From Thermoactinomyces sp. DSM 45892 (GTDB lineage Bacteria; Bacillota; Bacilli; Thermoactinomycetales; Thermoactinomycetaceae), in the NCBI RefSeq assembly GCF_900107305.1, contig NZ_FNPL01000002.1:1-64000 (forward strand): a stretch of 64,000 bases of DNA, given 5' to 3'. The notes beneath the pieces are model-generated. The model made no database searches, was not told the DNA's origin, and was given only the letters and a program-made list of their open reading frames with translations. The position numbers and the translations under genes are program-made. The stretch's first letter is position 1, and each line of letters begins with the position of its first letter. Of this stretch, positions 27,436 to 36,288 are shown in pieces.

Positions 27436-27773
27436 TAACAAAAATAAAAGGCCCATGGTTAGACTGCTCCTTGTAAAATGGTTGTACCAACTACAACAAA
27501 TTACAGAGAGAGTTCTAACATGGGCTATAGACATTTTAGAACAGAGGAAAGAAATAGGATAACTCGCATGCGGGATCTCAATTACAGTTTTCGCTACTTT
27601 TGTGGAGTGGAAGACACGCATGTACATCGCAATCAAGATAGAGGATCGAACAGCTAAGTCCATGCAACAGGCAATCCACGAAGTGATTCAGAGTATGACA
27701 GGTCCATCGACCCCAAAAATGTCTTGGCTGGGCAACTCCTTATAAGGTGTCGCACTTATATTGACAATCCACG
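27436..27773 (+). mobile_element. IS30-family insertion sequence remnant, copy A (internally deleted)
   Basis: The transposase starts at ATG 27520 (MGYRHFRTEERNRITRMRDLNYSFRYF), jumps frame and loses the rest of the HTH region, continues with RKTRMYIAIKIEDRTAKSM (IS30 catalytic-core entry), and after another gap ends as KCLGWATPYKVSHLY with TGA. The sequence then runs straight into GTCGCACTTATATTGACAATCCACG-type end sequence, shared with copy B at 30088-30112. Several deletions make it inactive. Confidence 0.75.
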
Positions 27774-27949
27774 TATATTTTGACAAAAAGAAATGCAATA
27801 TAAGCATAGTTTGATGTGCTACAAAGAGAGGGGATTTCAGGCTGTTTTATTTTTCTACCTTTCTCCACCAGAAAATAAGCTTTGTTATAGAGGATTTTTT
27901 TGGGGATAAGAACTGTGGAATAATATAAATTTGAAAAAGCTACTAGAAT

Positions 27950-28391
27950 ATATCAAGGATGTCAGGTGTGGATAGCGCGTTTGGGCGAGGAGGTGAATGG
28001 GACGATCCATCCATTTCGGCTAGTTACTTTGCAAGATTTAGAAGGATATGAGATTCGTGTGGTTATGAATTTATATGATGTGAGCGCTGAGGCAATCGCT
28101 GGGATGTATCGTACTCGATGGCAAGTCGAGTTGTTTTTTCGTTGGATAAAACAACATCTGAATGTAAAGCGGTTGTTCGGAACAACTCCAAATGCTGTAT
28201 ACGGTCAGATGTACGCTTCCCTTATTGCTTATGCATTAATTCAATGGTTGTATAGTTACACACGTCCAGTCTTTTCTACCATTTCAAAAATTGTTTTCTT
28301 GCGCAAGCTGTGGCTTGGGCAACTCCCAACCGAATGGTTACTGAGGATCTATCAGTTCCTCCATGAAGAATGTCATAGATCATTGCTCTAA
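27950..28391 (+). pseudogene. IS4-family transposase, C-terminal fragment
   Basis: The frame from 27966 gives about 141 residues: HPFRLVTLQDLEGYEIRVVMNLYDVSAEAIAGMYRTRWQVELFFRWIKQHLNVKRLFG. This is the YREK-type end of IS4 transposases (Y-x2-R-x3-E-x6-K). The N-terminal half with the first two acidic residues is missing. No inverted repeats could be recognised. It lies between IS30 copy A and the MFS gene. Confidence 0.85.
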
Positions 28392-28492
28392 CTTCCAAAA
28401 TTATGCAAATCAACACACCTGCAAGGATGTACATCTGTTAGCATAATTATTAAAATTACTCTTGGGAAATACTGTATAGGGCGGCTACTGCA

Positions 28493-29740
28493 ATGAAATG
28501 GATAATCCACAATAGTCAATATCTTCTATTAAAGAAAAATAAGAAGTTTTTAACTGTATGGCTTGGGACTTTATTTACGACTTTAGCTGACAGGGTTTTT
28601 TTAATTATTTTGCCAATTTGGCTATATGAGATAAGCAAATCTGGGAAAGTTGTAGCATTAGGGACAACAGCAGAAACGGTTGCAACTCTTAGCTTTGGCT
28701 TTTTGGGTGGGGTTTTAATAGATCGGTCTAAGAAAAAGAATATGTTAGTTTTGTTTAATTTCTTAGCTTCGTTTTTGCTAATAGTTTTGTTGATCGCTGA
28801 AAAAATTACCCATAGCTGGCTCGTTATTCTAATAGGTGTATTTTTAGTTACTGCATTTAATAAACTATCAGCAATATTACGGGAAGTAGTGATCATTTCC
28901 CTCGTGGATAAGGAGGATTTTATCGTAGCTAATTCTATGGTTGGTTTTATTTTATCAACATCGTTGGTGTTGGGTTCCCTGATTGCTGGCATTAGTATGG
29001 TTTTATTTTCTTATAATGTTATTTTAATTTACTGTGCTTCGAGCTATTTTATATATGGTTGTTTTTCTATATTTCTCCGAATAGAAGAAGTGAAGATGGA
29101 AAGTCATATTAAACGTTCGTTTGGAATTGAGATGATAGAAAGTTTACAAATCGTGAAAAAAAATCGATATCTATGGGGAAACTTGGCTTTTATGATTTTT
29201 CATCTTATGGGAATTGTTATGTTTTCCAGCTTAACCTATTTATTTATAAAAACAATATTGGGAAAGCCAGTAGAATTTTATACTTGGTATATTTCACTCC
29301 AGGGAATCGGTAGTATTTTTGGTAGTATGCTTGTGTCCGTGGTTCGAAAGTACTTTCAAGCTAATGTCGCAATGGGCTGGATTTTTTTATTAATTTTTTC
29401 ATTGCATTTGACCTATTTGCTAGTTGAAAGTCCTATGCTCATGTTGTTGAGTAGTTTAATTGTTGGGATTCTGCAACAAATAGGCATTGTTACTGCTAAC
29501 ACTGTTTTCCAAAAACATTGTCCTAAGGACTATTTGGGACGTATAATTGGTCTCCGTCAAACTATCATCAGCATTTTTACAACATCTGCAACAGGAGTAG
29601 GCGCTTTTTTTCTCGATTATGTGACAGTGGATAAAATATTATATTGTGCGTGTGGATTATTTCTGGTTTGTGGAATATGTGGTTATTTCTTTATTAGTGA
29701 CTCGGATTCGTCCCCAAAAAGGGGTCTACTCAAGCTATAA
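28493..29740 (+). CDS. MFS transporter, putative drug or metabolite exporter
   Basis: 415 residues with about 12 hydrophobic helices. The N-terminal half has FLTVWLGTLFTTLADRVFLIILPIWLYE and the loop GGVLIDRSKKKNMLV, the MFS motif A position. The C-terminal half has a weaker repeat (CPKDYLGRIIGLRQT). Base composition is clearly more AT-rich than in neighbouring genes. It is bracketed by transposase relics, which suggests it came with them. It is divergent from the biosynthetic operon and could export its product, but this rests only on position. The SD (GGGCGG) is modest. Confidence 0.8.
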   Translation: MKWIIHNSQYLLLKKNKKFLTVWLGTLFTTLADRVFLIILPIWLYEISKSGKVVALGTTAETVATLSFGFLGGVLIDRSKKKNMLVLFNFLASFLLIVLLIAEKITHSWLVILIGVFLVTAFNKLSAILREVVIISLVDKEDFIVANSMVGFILSTSLVLGSLIAGISMVLFSYNVILIYCASSYFIYGCFSIFLRIEEVKMESHIKRSFGIEMIESLQIVKKNRYLWGNLAFMIFHLMGIVMFSSLTYLFIKTILGKPVEFYTWYISLQGIGSIFGSMLVSVVRKYFQANVAMGWIFLLIFSLHLTYLLVESPMLMLLSSLIVGILQQIGIVTANTVFQKHCPKDYLGRIIGLRQTIISIFTTSATGVGAFFLDYVTVDKILYCACGLFLVCGICGYFFISDSDSSPKRGLLKL

Positions 29741-29904
29741 TAAGATATCTAAGGTGTTCTCCCTTCACCATTTCATGGGAGATAAAGAGAAATACATTCA
29801 AGACAGGCTATCAGGAGGATATCGCACAAGCTAACATTAAACAAATTACCATCGTAGTGGTGAGTATCATTCGTTTTATGTTTTATTTTCAGATCAGAGT
29901 GGGG

Positions 29905-30112
29905 ATTAAAAATCACGAAAACGACTTTTAGGACAATTCTAGGCATCCCTATGTACTTAGCAGATCATCCCTCTTCCCGGCAACGTAGTTTCAATGAAAA
30001 TGCCAATGGGCTGCTTCGGGGATTTATCCCAAAGTTATCGGATATTTCCAAGATTCATGAGCAACAGCTCGCTGTCTGAATGGATACTGTTGCACTTGGA
30101 TTGACAACTCAC
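29905..30112 (+). mobile_element. IS30-family insertion sequence remnant, copy B (C-terminal part and right end)
   Basis: From ATG 29951 the frame gives MYLADHPSSRQRSFNENANGLLRGFIPK, the catalytic Asp...Glu block of IS30 transposases (consensus [21 protein letters not shown]), then SDISKIHEQQLAV and a premature stop. It closes with GTTGCACTTGGATTGACAACTCACG, matching the end of copy A in about 20 of 25 positions. The 5' part is absent. The remaining DNA at 29741-29904 shows nothing recognisable. Confidence 0.75.
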
Positions 30113-30155
30113 GAATATAATACAAGAAAATACAAGTGAACTGAGGGGGATCGGG

Positions 30156-31187
30156 ATGGAGAGACTTGTTTCCTATTTCCGGGAGAAAAGACCTAATTTC
30201 TCTGGAACGGTGTTAATAGCAAAGAAGGGGAAAGTGGTTTTTCATGAAGCCTTTGGTAAATCCGATTTTAATACAGAGATACAGAATACCCTTTGTACTC
30301 GTTTCCCAATTTCATCGCTTACGAAAACGTTCACCTCTCTGGCGATCTTTCAATTAATGGAACAAAGCTGCCTATATTTATCTGATTCTTTGGATAAATA
30401 TCTTCCTGATGCTTCTTTTTCTGGAGTAACGATTCAACATTTATTAAACCATACTTCTGGTATTGTAGATTATCGAAATGTTATAAATGAATTTTCCAAT
30501 GGAGGATGTCAGAATCCGAATGAAATTTGGCAACAAATTCGTGATCGAAACCTGTCTTCTGTACCAGGAAGCAAGTTTTCTTGTAATGATACCAATACCT
30601 TTTTGTTAGCGATGATTTTAGAGAAGATAGCCGATATGCCTTATCGTGACTATGTAAGAGAAAAGATATTTGTTCCTGCAGGTATGGAGGATTCGGGGTT
30701 TGAAGGGGAGGCTTTGTCCCTTTTAGCCCAAGGACATATAAAAGGAAAAAAGCAGAGATTGCGGAATTCTAACAACAGATATGGTTGTGGAGATATCATT
30801 TCTACGACGAAAGATCTCCATCAATTTCTACAATGCTACAAAAGGTGTGAACTTCTAAATCGTGACAGCAAAAATAGAATGGAGACGGTGTCGTTCCGGC
30901 GTAAAAAATGGTTAGATGTGTCACTGATTGCAAGTGGATGGTTTTATCAATTTATTCACGGGATGAGTATTGGATATTCGGGGTCTCATCCATCTGGCTT
31001 CCTGTCGAGGTGGGAATTAAATATGAATCATGAGACAGAAATCATCATTTTAAGCAACAATGCGATTCCATATCATTGGTATGATTCTAAATGGAACGGA
31101 GCTCAATCGATCGCAACGGAGTTAGGTGAAATTTTATTTGAAAATCGGTTATCGCCGTTACAGAAGCTACTCATTCGAATTGATTAA
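30156..31187 (+). CDS. Serine hydrolase of the class C beta-lactamase/PBP4 fold with altered active-site motifs
   Basis: 343 residues. The nucleophile motif SxxK is present as S54-L-T-K57 (FPISSLTKTFTSLAIFQLME), and LLNHTSGIVDY follows as usual. The second motif, normally YSN, reads C143-N-D (KFSCNDTNTF), so Tyr is replaced by Cys. The third motif, normally HxG or KTG, reads GYSGSHPSGF. No signal peptide is seen, so it is probably cytoplasmic. With two of three motifs changed it may bind rather than hydrolyse, or use a different chemistry. GGGGGATCGGG lies before the ATG. It follows IS30 copy B directly. Confidence 0.8.
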   Translation: MERLVSYFREKRPNFSGTVLIAKKGKVVFHEAFGKSDFNTEIQNTLCTRFPISSLTKTFTSLAIFQLMEQSCLYLSDSLDKYLPDASFSGVTIQHLLNHTSGIVDYRNVINEFSNGGCQNPNEIWQQIRDRNLSSVPGSKFSCNDTNTFLLAMILEKIADMPYRDYVREKIFVPAGMEDSGFEGEALSLLAQGHIKGKKQRLRNSNNRYGCGDIISTTKDLHQFLQCYKRCELLNRDSKNRMETVSFRRKKWLDVSLIASGWFYQFIHGMSIGYSGSHPSGFLSRWELNMNHETEIIILSNNAIPYHWYDSKWNGAQSIATELGEILFENRLSPLQKLLIRID

Positions 31188-31377
31188 GGTTGGAAAGGAA
31201 AAAATTGTGATATGCTAGGGATACATGGAAGACAGTGCAGGAGTGAGCTTCGAAATCATGTGAGTTCTGAGGATTGATTGAAATGTAAGTAGCTTAATCA
31301 AAAAACGGGTATTCTACTCATATATGGTTATCAAGCCTCTGAAATGTATCCCATAGGTTGGATAAAAGGAAGTAGCT

Positions 31378-33810
31378 TTGAAAGGAGCTAAAAGTTTGGT
31401 CACAGCAAAACAAGTAATAGAAATGTTGAAAAATCCGCTCTATAAACCAATTGGTTCAGAGGAATTAATGCGTAAACTTCAGGTGTCAGGAGAGGACAAA
31501 GCAGAGTTCGTCTCCTTACTAAACCAGTTGGAGGCGGAAGGTGAGGTTGTCCAGACACGTGGAGGGAAATTTGGCCTTCCCAAGCACTATAATATGGTGG
31601 TGGGGAAGTTACAAGGAAGTGCCAAGGGGTTTGGATTCGTGCTCCCAAAAACAGAAGAGATCAACGATGTTTACATTCATGGTAGTGATACGAATGGTGC
31701 GATTGATGGAGACACTGTATTAGTTAGGTTAAATAAGCCCCGAAAAGGGGATCGTCGCCCCGAAGGTATTATTATTGATGTTTTGAAACGTGGACGGGAA
31801 AAAATTGTAGGGCGCTTTAAGGCTTCGTCCCCTTTGTTCGGGGTTGTCATACCCGAAGAATCAAGGTTGAATGTAGATATTTTTGTTCCATCTGAAAAAC
31901 AACTGCATGCCCAGGATGGTCAGATCGTTGTGGTGCGGATCGTTCCGAAGGCTTCGGATAAATTTACGATCGAAGGAGAGATTATTGAGATTTTAGGGGA
32001 TAAAGATGCTCCTGGGATTGATATTCTGTCTATTATCCGTAAGCATGGTTTGCCAGAGCAGTTTCCTGCGGCAGTGGAGCAAGAAGCAGAGCTTGTTCCA
32101 GATCGGATTAGTGAAGACGAAATCAAACATCGTCGTGATTTGCGAGAGCGTGTTATGGTAACGATTGATGGAGAAGATGCGAAGGATTTGGACGATGCTG
32201 TTTCGGTAGAGCGCCTTCCAAACGGGAATGTTCGCTTAGGAGTCCATATTGCAGATGTGAGCTACTATGTCAAAGAAGGAAGCGCGCTAGATCGAGAGGC
32301 GTATGAACGCGGATGTAGTGTCTATCTGGTGGATCGTGTCATCCCGATGCTTCCAAAGCGATTATCGAATGGGATTTGTAGTTTGAATCCAAAAGTAGAT
32401 CGGCTTACGATGACATGTGATATGGAGATTAACTCGGAAGGTCATGTTGTGGATCATGATATTTATGCCTCTGTTATTTGTACGAATGAGCGGATGACGT
32501 ATGGAGATGTAAAGAAAATCGTGATTGACGAAGACCGCGAGTTGATATCGAAATATAAGCACCTAGTAGATGATTTTCGCTTGATGGCGAGTTTAGCAGA
32601 TACACTACGGAAGAAACGAATGAACCGTGGAGCGATTGATTTTAACTTTTCGGAAGCGAAGATTTTGGTGGATGAACATGGGAAGCCAACTGATATTGTC
32701 AAGCGACCACGTACAGCCGCTGAGCAATTGATTGAGGAGTTCATGCTAGCAGCTAACGAGACCGTGGCGGAACACTTTTACCGTTTAGAGGTCCCGTTTG
32801 TGTACCGGATTCACGAAAATCCTGATCCAGAAAAGTTGTTGTCATTTTACGAGCTAGTAAATAATTTCGGTTATAACGTCAAAGGAAAAGCAGATAAAGT
32901 AAAGCCGAGAGCCCTTCAAAGCTTGCTGGGTAGAGTGGAAGGCAGTCCTGAAGAGATGGTGATTAGTACGATCTTGCTACGTTCGATGAAGCAAGCGAAA
33001 TATTCTACTGAATCCGTTGGACACTTTGGCTTAGCGGCAACATTTTACTCCCATTTCACCTCGCCAATCCGTCGTTATCCTGATTTGCTCATTCACCGTG
33101 TTATTCGCGAAGTATTGGAACATGGACATATCTCACTAGAGAGAGTCGAGCATCTTCAAGCTTATTTAACAGATGCAGCCCAGCAGTCATCCATCCGGGA
33201 ACGGGTAGCCGTAGATGCAGAACGTGAGACCAATGCGCTGAAAATGGCTGAATATATGAAGTCACACGTGGGAGAAGAGTTTGAAGGTGTCATTAGCAGT
33301 ATTACAAATTTCGGGATTTTTGTAGAGTTACCGAATACCGTAGAAGGCTTGATTCATGTTAGTAATCTTACAGATGATTACTACAACTTCCATGAACGTG
33401 CGTATCTCTTGATTGGGGAACGTACAAAGCATATATTCCGAATGGGAGATCCGATCAAAATTCGGGTTAGTGGAGCTAGCCTAGAAGAACGAAAAGTGGA
33501 CTTTGAATTAGTGGAACATATCACCCAACACGAGTTGGATGAGAGCTTTTTCCATCGAGAGAAGTCAAAAACGAAAAGAGCGAAGCCGGGAGAAAGAGAT
33601 CGTGGAGATCGCCGTCGCGGTAAAAGCCAAGGAAAACGGAAGTCCAGAACCGATTCAAAATCCCCCACTGGTAATAGAGGTGCAAAATCGAAGCGTTCCG
33701 AAAAAAGAAGCTCAAATTCCAAAAAAGGTCGAATTAGTACTACGAGCCCAGATCAGTCATTTGCATCTAAAGGACCGAAAAAAGACTCACGTAGAAAGAA
33801 AAAACGATAA
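31378..33810 (+). CDS. rnr: Ribonuclease R
   Basis: A 3'-5' exoribonuclease of the RNB family that degrades structured RNA and works with SmpB-tmRNA in trans-translation. It has 810 residues: N-terminal helix-turn-helix and cold-shock domains (KLQGSAKGFGFVLPKT), the RNB catalytic block (VMVTIDGEDAKDLDDAVSVERL with the metal-binding Asp cluster, GVHIADVSYYV, HENPDPEKL, HFTSPIRRYPDLLIHR) and an S1 domain (GEEFEGVISSITNFGIFVELPNTVEGLIHVSNL). A long Lys/Arg/Ser-rich tail of about 90 residues follows, typical of RNase R. The start is TTG 31378 (AAAGGAAG); TTG 31396 with AAAGGAG eight bases upstream is equally possible. Confidence 0.96.
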   Translation: MKGAKSLVTAKQVIEMLKNPLYKPIGSEELMRKLQVSGEDKAEFVSLLNQLEAEGEVVQTRGGKFGLPKHYNMVVGKLQGSAKGFGFVLPKTEEINDVYIHGSDTNGAIDGDTVLVRLNKPRKGDRRPEGIIIDVLKRGREKIVGRFKASSPLFGVVIPEESRLNVDIFVPSEKQLHAQDGQIVVVRIVPKASDKFTIEGEIIEILGDKDAPGIDILSIIRKHGLPEQFPAAVEQEAELVPDRISEDEIKHRRDLRERVMVTIDGEDAKDLDDAVSVERLPNGNVRLGVHIADVSYYVKEGSALDREAYERGCSVYLVDRVIPMLPKRLSNGICSLNPKVDRLTMTCDMEINSEGHVVDHDIYASVICTNERMTYGDVKKIVIDEDRELISKYKHLVDDFRLMASLADTLRKKRMNRGAIDFNFSEAKILVDEHGKPTDIVKRPRTAAEQLIEEFMLAANETVAEHFYRLEVPFVYRIHENPDPEKLLSFYELVNNFGYNVKGKADKVKPRALQSLLGRVEGSPEEMVISTILLRSMKQAKYSTESVGHFGLAATFYSHFTSPIRRYPDLLIHRVIREVLEHGHISLERVEHLQAYLTDAAQQSSIRERVAVDAERETNALKMAEYMKSHVGEEFEGVISSITNFGIFVELPNTVEGLIHVSNLTDDYYNFHERAYLLIGERTKHIFRMGDPIKIRVSGASLEERKVDFELVEHITQHELDESFFHREKSKTKRAKPGERDRGDRRRGKSQGKRKSRTDSKSPTGNRGAKSKRSEKRSSNSKKGRISTTSPDQSFASKGPKKDSRRKKKR

Positions 33811-33924
33811 AAATTTGATAAGAGCGGGGATTCCCACCCTGCTCTTGGGTTTCGATCCTCCAAAAGGCGGGTATACATTTTAACGTGGAGTGACCTTTTT
33901 TAAAAATAATGCCAACTTTCACAT

Positions 33925-33954
33925 TTGACGTTGGAAGTGGAAATCTGGTAAAAT
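33925..33954 (+). promoter_or_regulatory. Sigma-A promoter of smpB
   Basis: TTGACG (33925-33930), 18 bases, TAAAAT (33949-33954), about 38 bases before the smpB ATG. Confidence 0.7.
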
Positions 33955-33991
33955 GTTAGATGCGATATTTTTTCTGTTAGGTGGTGGTACA

Positions 33992-34456
33992 ATGAGCTCC
34001 AAAGGAACAAAGGTAATTGCCCGTAATAAAAAAGCAACGCATGATTATCATATTGAAGAGACTTTTGAAGCTGGCATTGTACTCACTGGTACAGAGATTA
34101 AGTCGATTCGCCAAGGCCGTATTAATCTACAGGATGCCTATGCTCGTGTAGATAGAGGAGAAGTATGGATCGTAGGGATGCATATTAGCCCCTTTGAGCA
34201 AGGGAATCGCTTTAATGTGGATCCGACACGTACACGAAAGCTACTATTGCACAAGCGAGAGATTAGCAAATTGATCGGACAAACGAAGATGAAGGGTCTT
34301 ACCTTGATTCCGCTCAATGTCCATCTACGTAGTGGCTTTGCCAAAGTCGAATTAGGGTTAGCGAAGGGTAAGAAGCTATACGATAAGCGCCATACCGCCG
34401 CGAAACGCGATGCACAGCGAGAGATTCAACGTCGTTTAAAAGAACAGAATCAGTAG
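33992..34456 (+). CDS. smpB: SsrA-binding protein SmpB
   Basis: A 154-residue partner of tmRNA that lets it enter the empty A site of stalled ribosomes. Conserved motifs: [63 protein letters not shown] and the basic tail [23 protein letters not shown] start at MSSKGTK (ATG 33992) behind AGGTGGTGG; the longer frame from 33953 would overlap the promoter -10. It is directly upstream of the tmRNA gene. Confidence 0.97.
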   Translation: MSSKGTKVIARNKKATHDYHIEETFEAGIVLTGTEIKSIRQGRINLQDAYARVDRGEVWIVGMHISPFEQGNRFNVDPTRTRKLLLHKREISKLIGQTKMKGLTLIPLNVHLRSGFAKVELGLAKGKKLYDKRHTAAKRDAQREIQRRLKEQNQ

Positions 34457-34539
34457 GTATCATTTGGTATTGAGTAGACATATTCTTACATGGTAAGATG
34501 AAACTTGTTAGAATATCATTCTCTAAACCCTTCTATTAT

Positions 34540-34903
34540 GGGGGCGTTTATGGGATTCGACGGGGATTGTTCGAGCATAAGTAGCGAGTCGAGGGGCTGC
34601 GTTTCTCGTTAATCACGCGGACGCCAATTATAACTGGCAAACAAAACAATTTTGCTCTAGCTGCTTAATTGCAACTAGGATCCACTGCTCCATCGCCTAT
34701 GTGGCGTAGATGGGTCTCATAACTTAGTAGGCTAGCGTTTTAGACGGCTACTGTCTAAAAGGCGAAACATTAGTAGCTAGTCATTTGAAAGGCCTGTCGT
34801 TGGGCAGTTCAAGTGATGAAACAACCCAATATGACGACTGCACTCGGAGAAGCTTATGTAGCGAGGTCTTCGGACAGCGGTTCAACTCCGCTCGCCTCCA
34901 CCA
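34540..34903 (+). ncRNA. ssrA: Transfer-messenger RNA (tmRNA)
   Basis: 364 bases. The 5' end GGGGGCGTTTATGGGATTCG pairs with the 3' end CGCCTCC-ACCA to form the tRNA-like domain; the T arm is AGCGGTTCAACTCCGCT. The tag frame at 34636-34668 reads GGC AAA CAA AAC AAT TTT GCT CTA GCT GCT TAA, that is GKQNNFALAA, ending in the ALAA degron recognised by ClpXP. CCA is encoded. Pseudoknot-like repeats fill the part after the tag. Confidence 0.97.
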
Positions 34904-34924
34904 AACTTTATGTAAGACAAGCAA

Positions 34925-34955
34925 ATGGCTCTGCTACCAAACAGAGCCATTTTTA
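34925..34955 (+). terminator. Rho-independent terminator of ssrA
   Basis: ATGGCTCTG pairs with CAGAGCCAT, followed by TTTTTAT. Confidence 0.92.
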
Positions 34956-34957
34956 TA

Positions 34958-34987
34958 TTGACAGGACAAGATACTGCTTACTATAAT
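34958..34987 (+). promoter_or_regulatory. Consensus promoter of tRNA-Thr
   Basis: TTGACA (34958-34963), 18 bases, TATAAT (34982-34987), 25 bp before the tRNA. Both hexamers are perfect. Confidence 0.85.
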
Positions 34988-35012
34988 GGTGATGTTGTCA
35001 AAAATTCCATAC

Positions 35013-35088
35013 GCTGATGTGGCACAGTTGGTAGCGCAATCCACTCGTAATGGATAGGTCGCAGGTTCGAATCCTGTCATCAGCACCA
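35013..35088 (+). tRNA. tRNA-Thr (anticodon CGT)
   Basis: Full cloverleaf: GCTGATG/CATCAGC acceptor, anticodon stem ATCCA/TGGAT around CTCGTAA (anticodon CGT), T arm GCAGG-TTCGAAT-CCTGT with the GC-to-GT wobble, and an encoded 3' ACCA. Confidence 0.95.
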
Positions 35089-35091
35089 AGA

Positions 35092-35130
35092 TAGAAAAAG
35101 CTAGGATGCTTGATATTCCTAGCTTTTTTC
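35092..35130 (+). terminator. Rho-independent terminator after tRNA-Thr
   Basis: AAAAAGCTAGGA pairs with TCCTAGCTTTTT and runs into T. Confidence 0.92.
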
Positions 35131-35353
35131 GTATCCTAAATTCTAACCATGGATGTAACCGACTAGTCTTTTTACTCTTAGGGCGAATGTGGGGCAACTC
35201 ATATAAAAAGATACAAGACTATCCTTCTTGTATAGAACGAACCATTTCAATTTCAATCGGCGAGGGATTTTGCTTGTAGAAGGAATATAGAACTATACTT
35301 CTAAAAATGATACAATCAAATACAAACATACGTTCTAGAAGGAAGTGTCTTAT

Positions 35354-36169
35354 TTGCAAAACAAGCTAGAGTTACCAACAGTATTAGAAACATATCGAGA
35401 AGTGCTGGAAAAAACAGTTCGTCCCTACATCCACATAACGGCTCGAAAAGGGAGTACAACATTGTTTCAAAGCAAATTTGGTGGTAAGCCATATCTACCA
35501 CTAACAGTGGATCACCCAGTAGATGAAAATGGAAACCCTATGATGTTATTGGCGCAATTAAACTTTGAAGAACTTCCAAGATTAGAATTCTTTCCGGAAA
35601 GTGGTATTCTACAACTTTTTATTTCATATGATGACGACCTATGGGGACTAAATTTTGATGATCCGACTAATCAAAAAAACTTTCGCACGGTATACTATCC
35701 GGTGCTCATGAACGATGAATCATCACTTGTGACTCAATTTTCCCACATAGACGAAATAAATGGAAAGGAAATGTATACTCCTATTACAGAAGAATACCAA
35801 CTTTCGTATCAACTGAAATATGAAGCTGTCAGTAGTGGGGATCATCGTTTTGAGAGATTTACTTCTGGCAAGATCAATCTAGATAGTGAAGTAGAAGTGG
35901 ATGGAGAAATGTCTGATATGTGGGAACATGTTGTGGATGCTCTATCGGCTTGGGAGCATAAGGTCGGAGGATATCCTGCATTTACGCAAGAGGATCCAAG
36001 ATATAGACATTCAGACTATGATATTCTCCTTCTGCAAATTGTCTCGGATGATAGTGAGGGAAATGATATTATGTGGGGTGATTTTGGTGTAGGGAATTGG
36101 TTCATTAAGAAAAAGGATTTGTTAAACCAAAACTTTTCTAAAGTCCTTTATAACTGGGATTGTTGCTAG
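35354..36169 (+). CDS. YwqG-family protein (DUF1963)
   Basis: About 271 residues resembling B. subtilis YwqG. Characteristic parts are GGKPYLPLTVDHPVDENGNPMMLLAQLNFEELP, FFPESGILQLFISYDDDLWGLNFDDP, WEHKVGGYPAFTQEDPR, and DYDILLLQIVSDDSEGNDIMWGDFGVGNWFI. The family has no settled function. It is cytoplasmic, with no signal peptide. I place the start at TTG 35354 (AGAAGGAAG eight bases upstream); a GTG at 35345 in the same frame lies inside that site. Single gene after tRNA-Thr. Confidence 0.85.
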   Translation: MQNKLELPTVLETYREVLEKTVRPYIHITARKGSTTLFQSKFGGKPYLPLTVDHPVDENGNPMMLLAQLNFEELPRLEFFPESGILQLFISYDDDLWGLNFDDPTNQKNFRTVYYPVLMNDESSLVTQFSHIDEINGKEMYTPITEEYQLSYQLKYEAVSSGDHRFERFTSGKINLDSEVEVDGEMSDMWEHVVDALSAWEHKVGGYPAFTQEDPRYRHSDYDILLLQIVSDDSEGNDIMWGDFGVGNWFIKKKDLLNQNFSKVLYNWDCC

Positions 36170-36288
36170 ATACATACATGTGGAAGAAGAAGGGTTAAGA
36201 AGAGAAGTACTGGGTAATGGTGTATAAGGTTTAAAGGAAAAATTTTTGTGTTATCCTAATGATATATGTTTACGGGAAATGGAGGAAG

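Noticed and set aside
27430-27663. 77-residue minus-strand frame
   Set aside because: It is antisense to the IS30 copy A remnant.
33820-33847. Hairpin after rnr (AAGAGCGGGG...CCCTGCTCTT)
   Set aside because: No T-run follows (GGGTTTCG), so it was not called a terminator.
33381-33883. Several overlapping frames on both strands inside the end of rnr
   Set aside because: They are by-products of the Lys/Arg/Ser-rich RNase R tail, with no ribosome binding sites.
34934-35197. 87-residue minus-strand frame (MPHIRPKSKKTSRL...)
   Set aside because: It runs antisense through tRNA-Thr and its terminator. The MTGFEPATYPLRVDCATNCATSAYGI part is the well-known false translation of tRNA genes.
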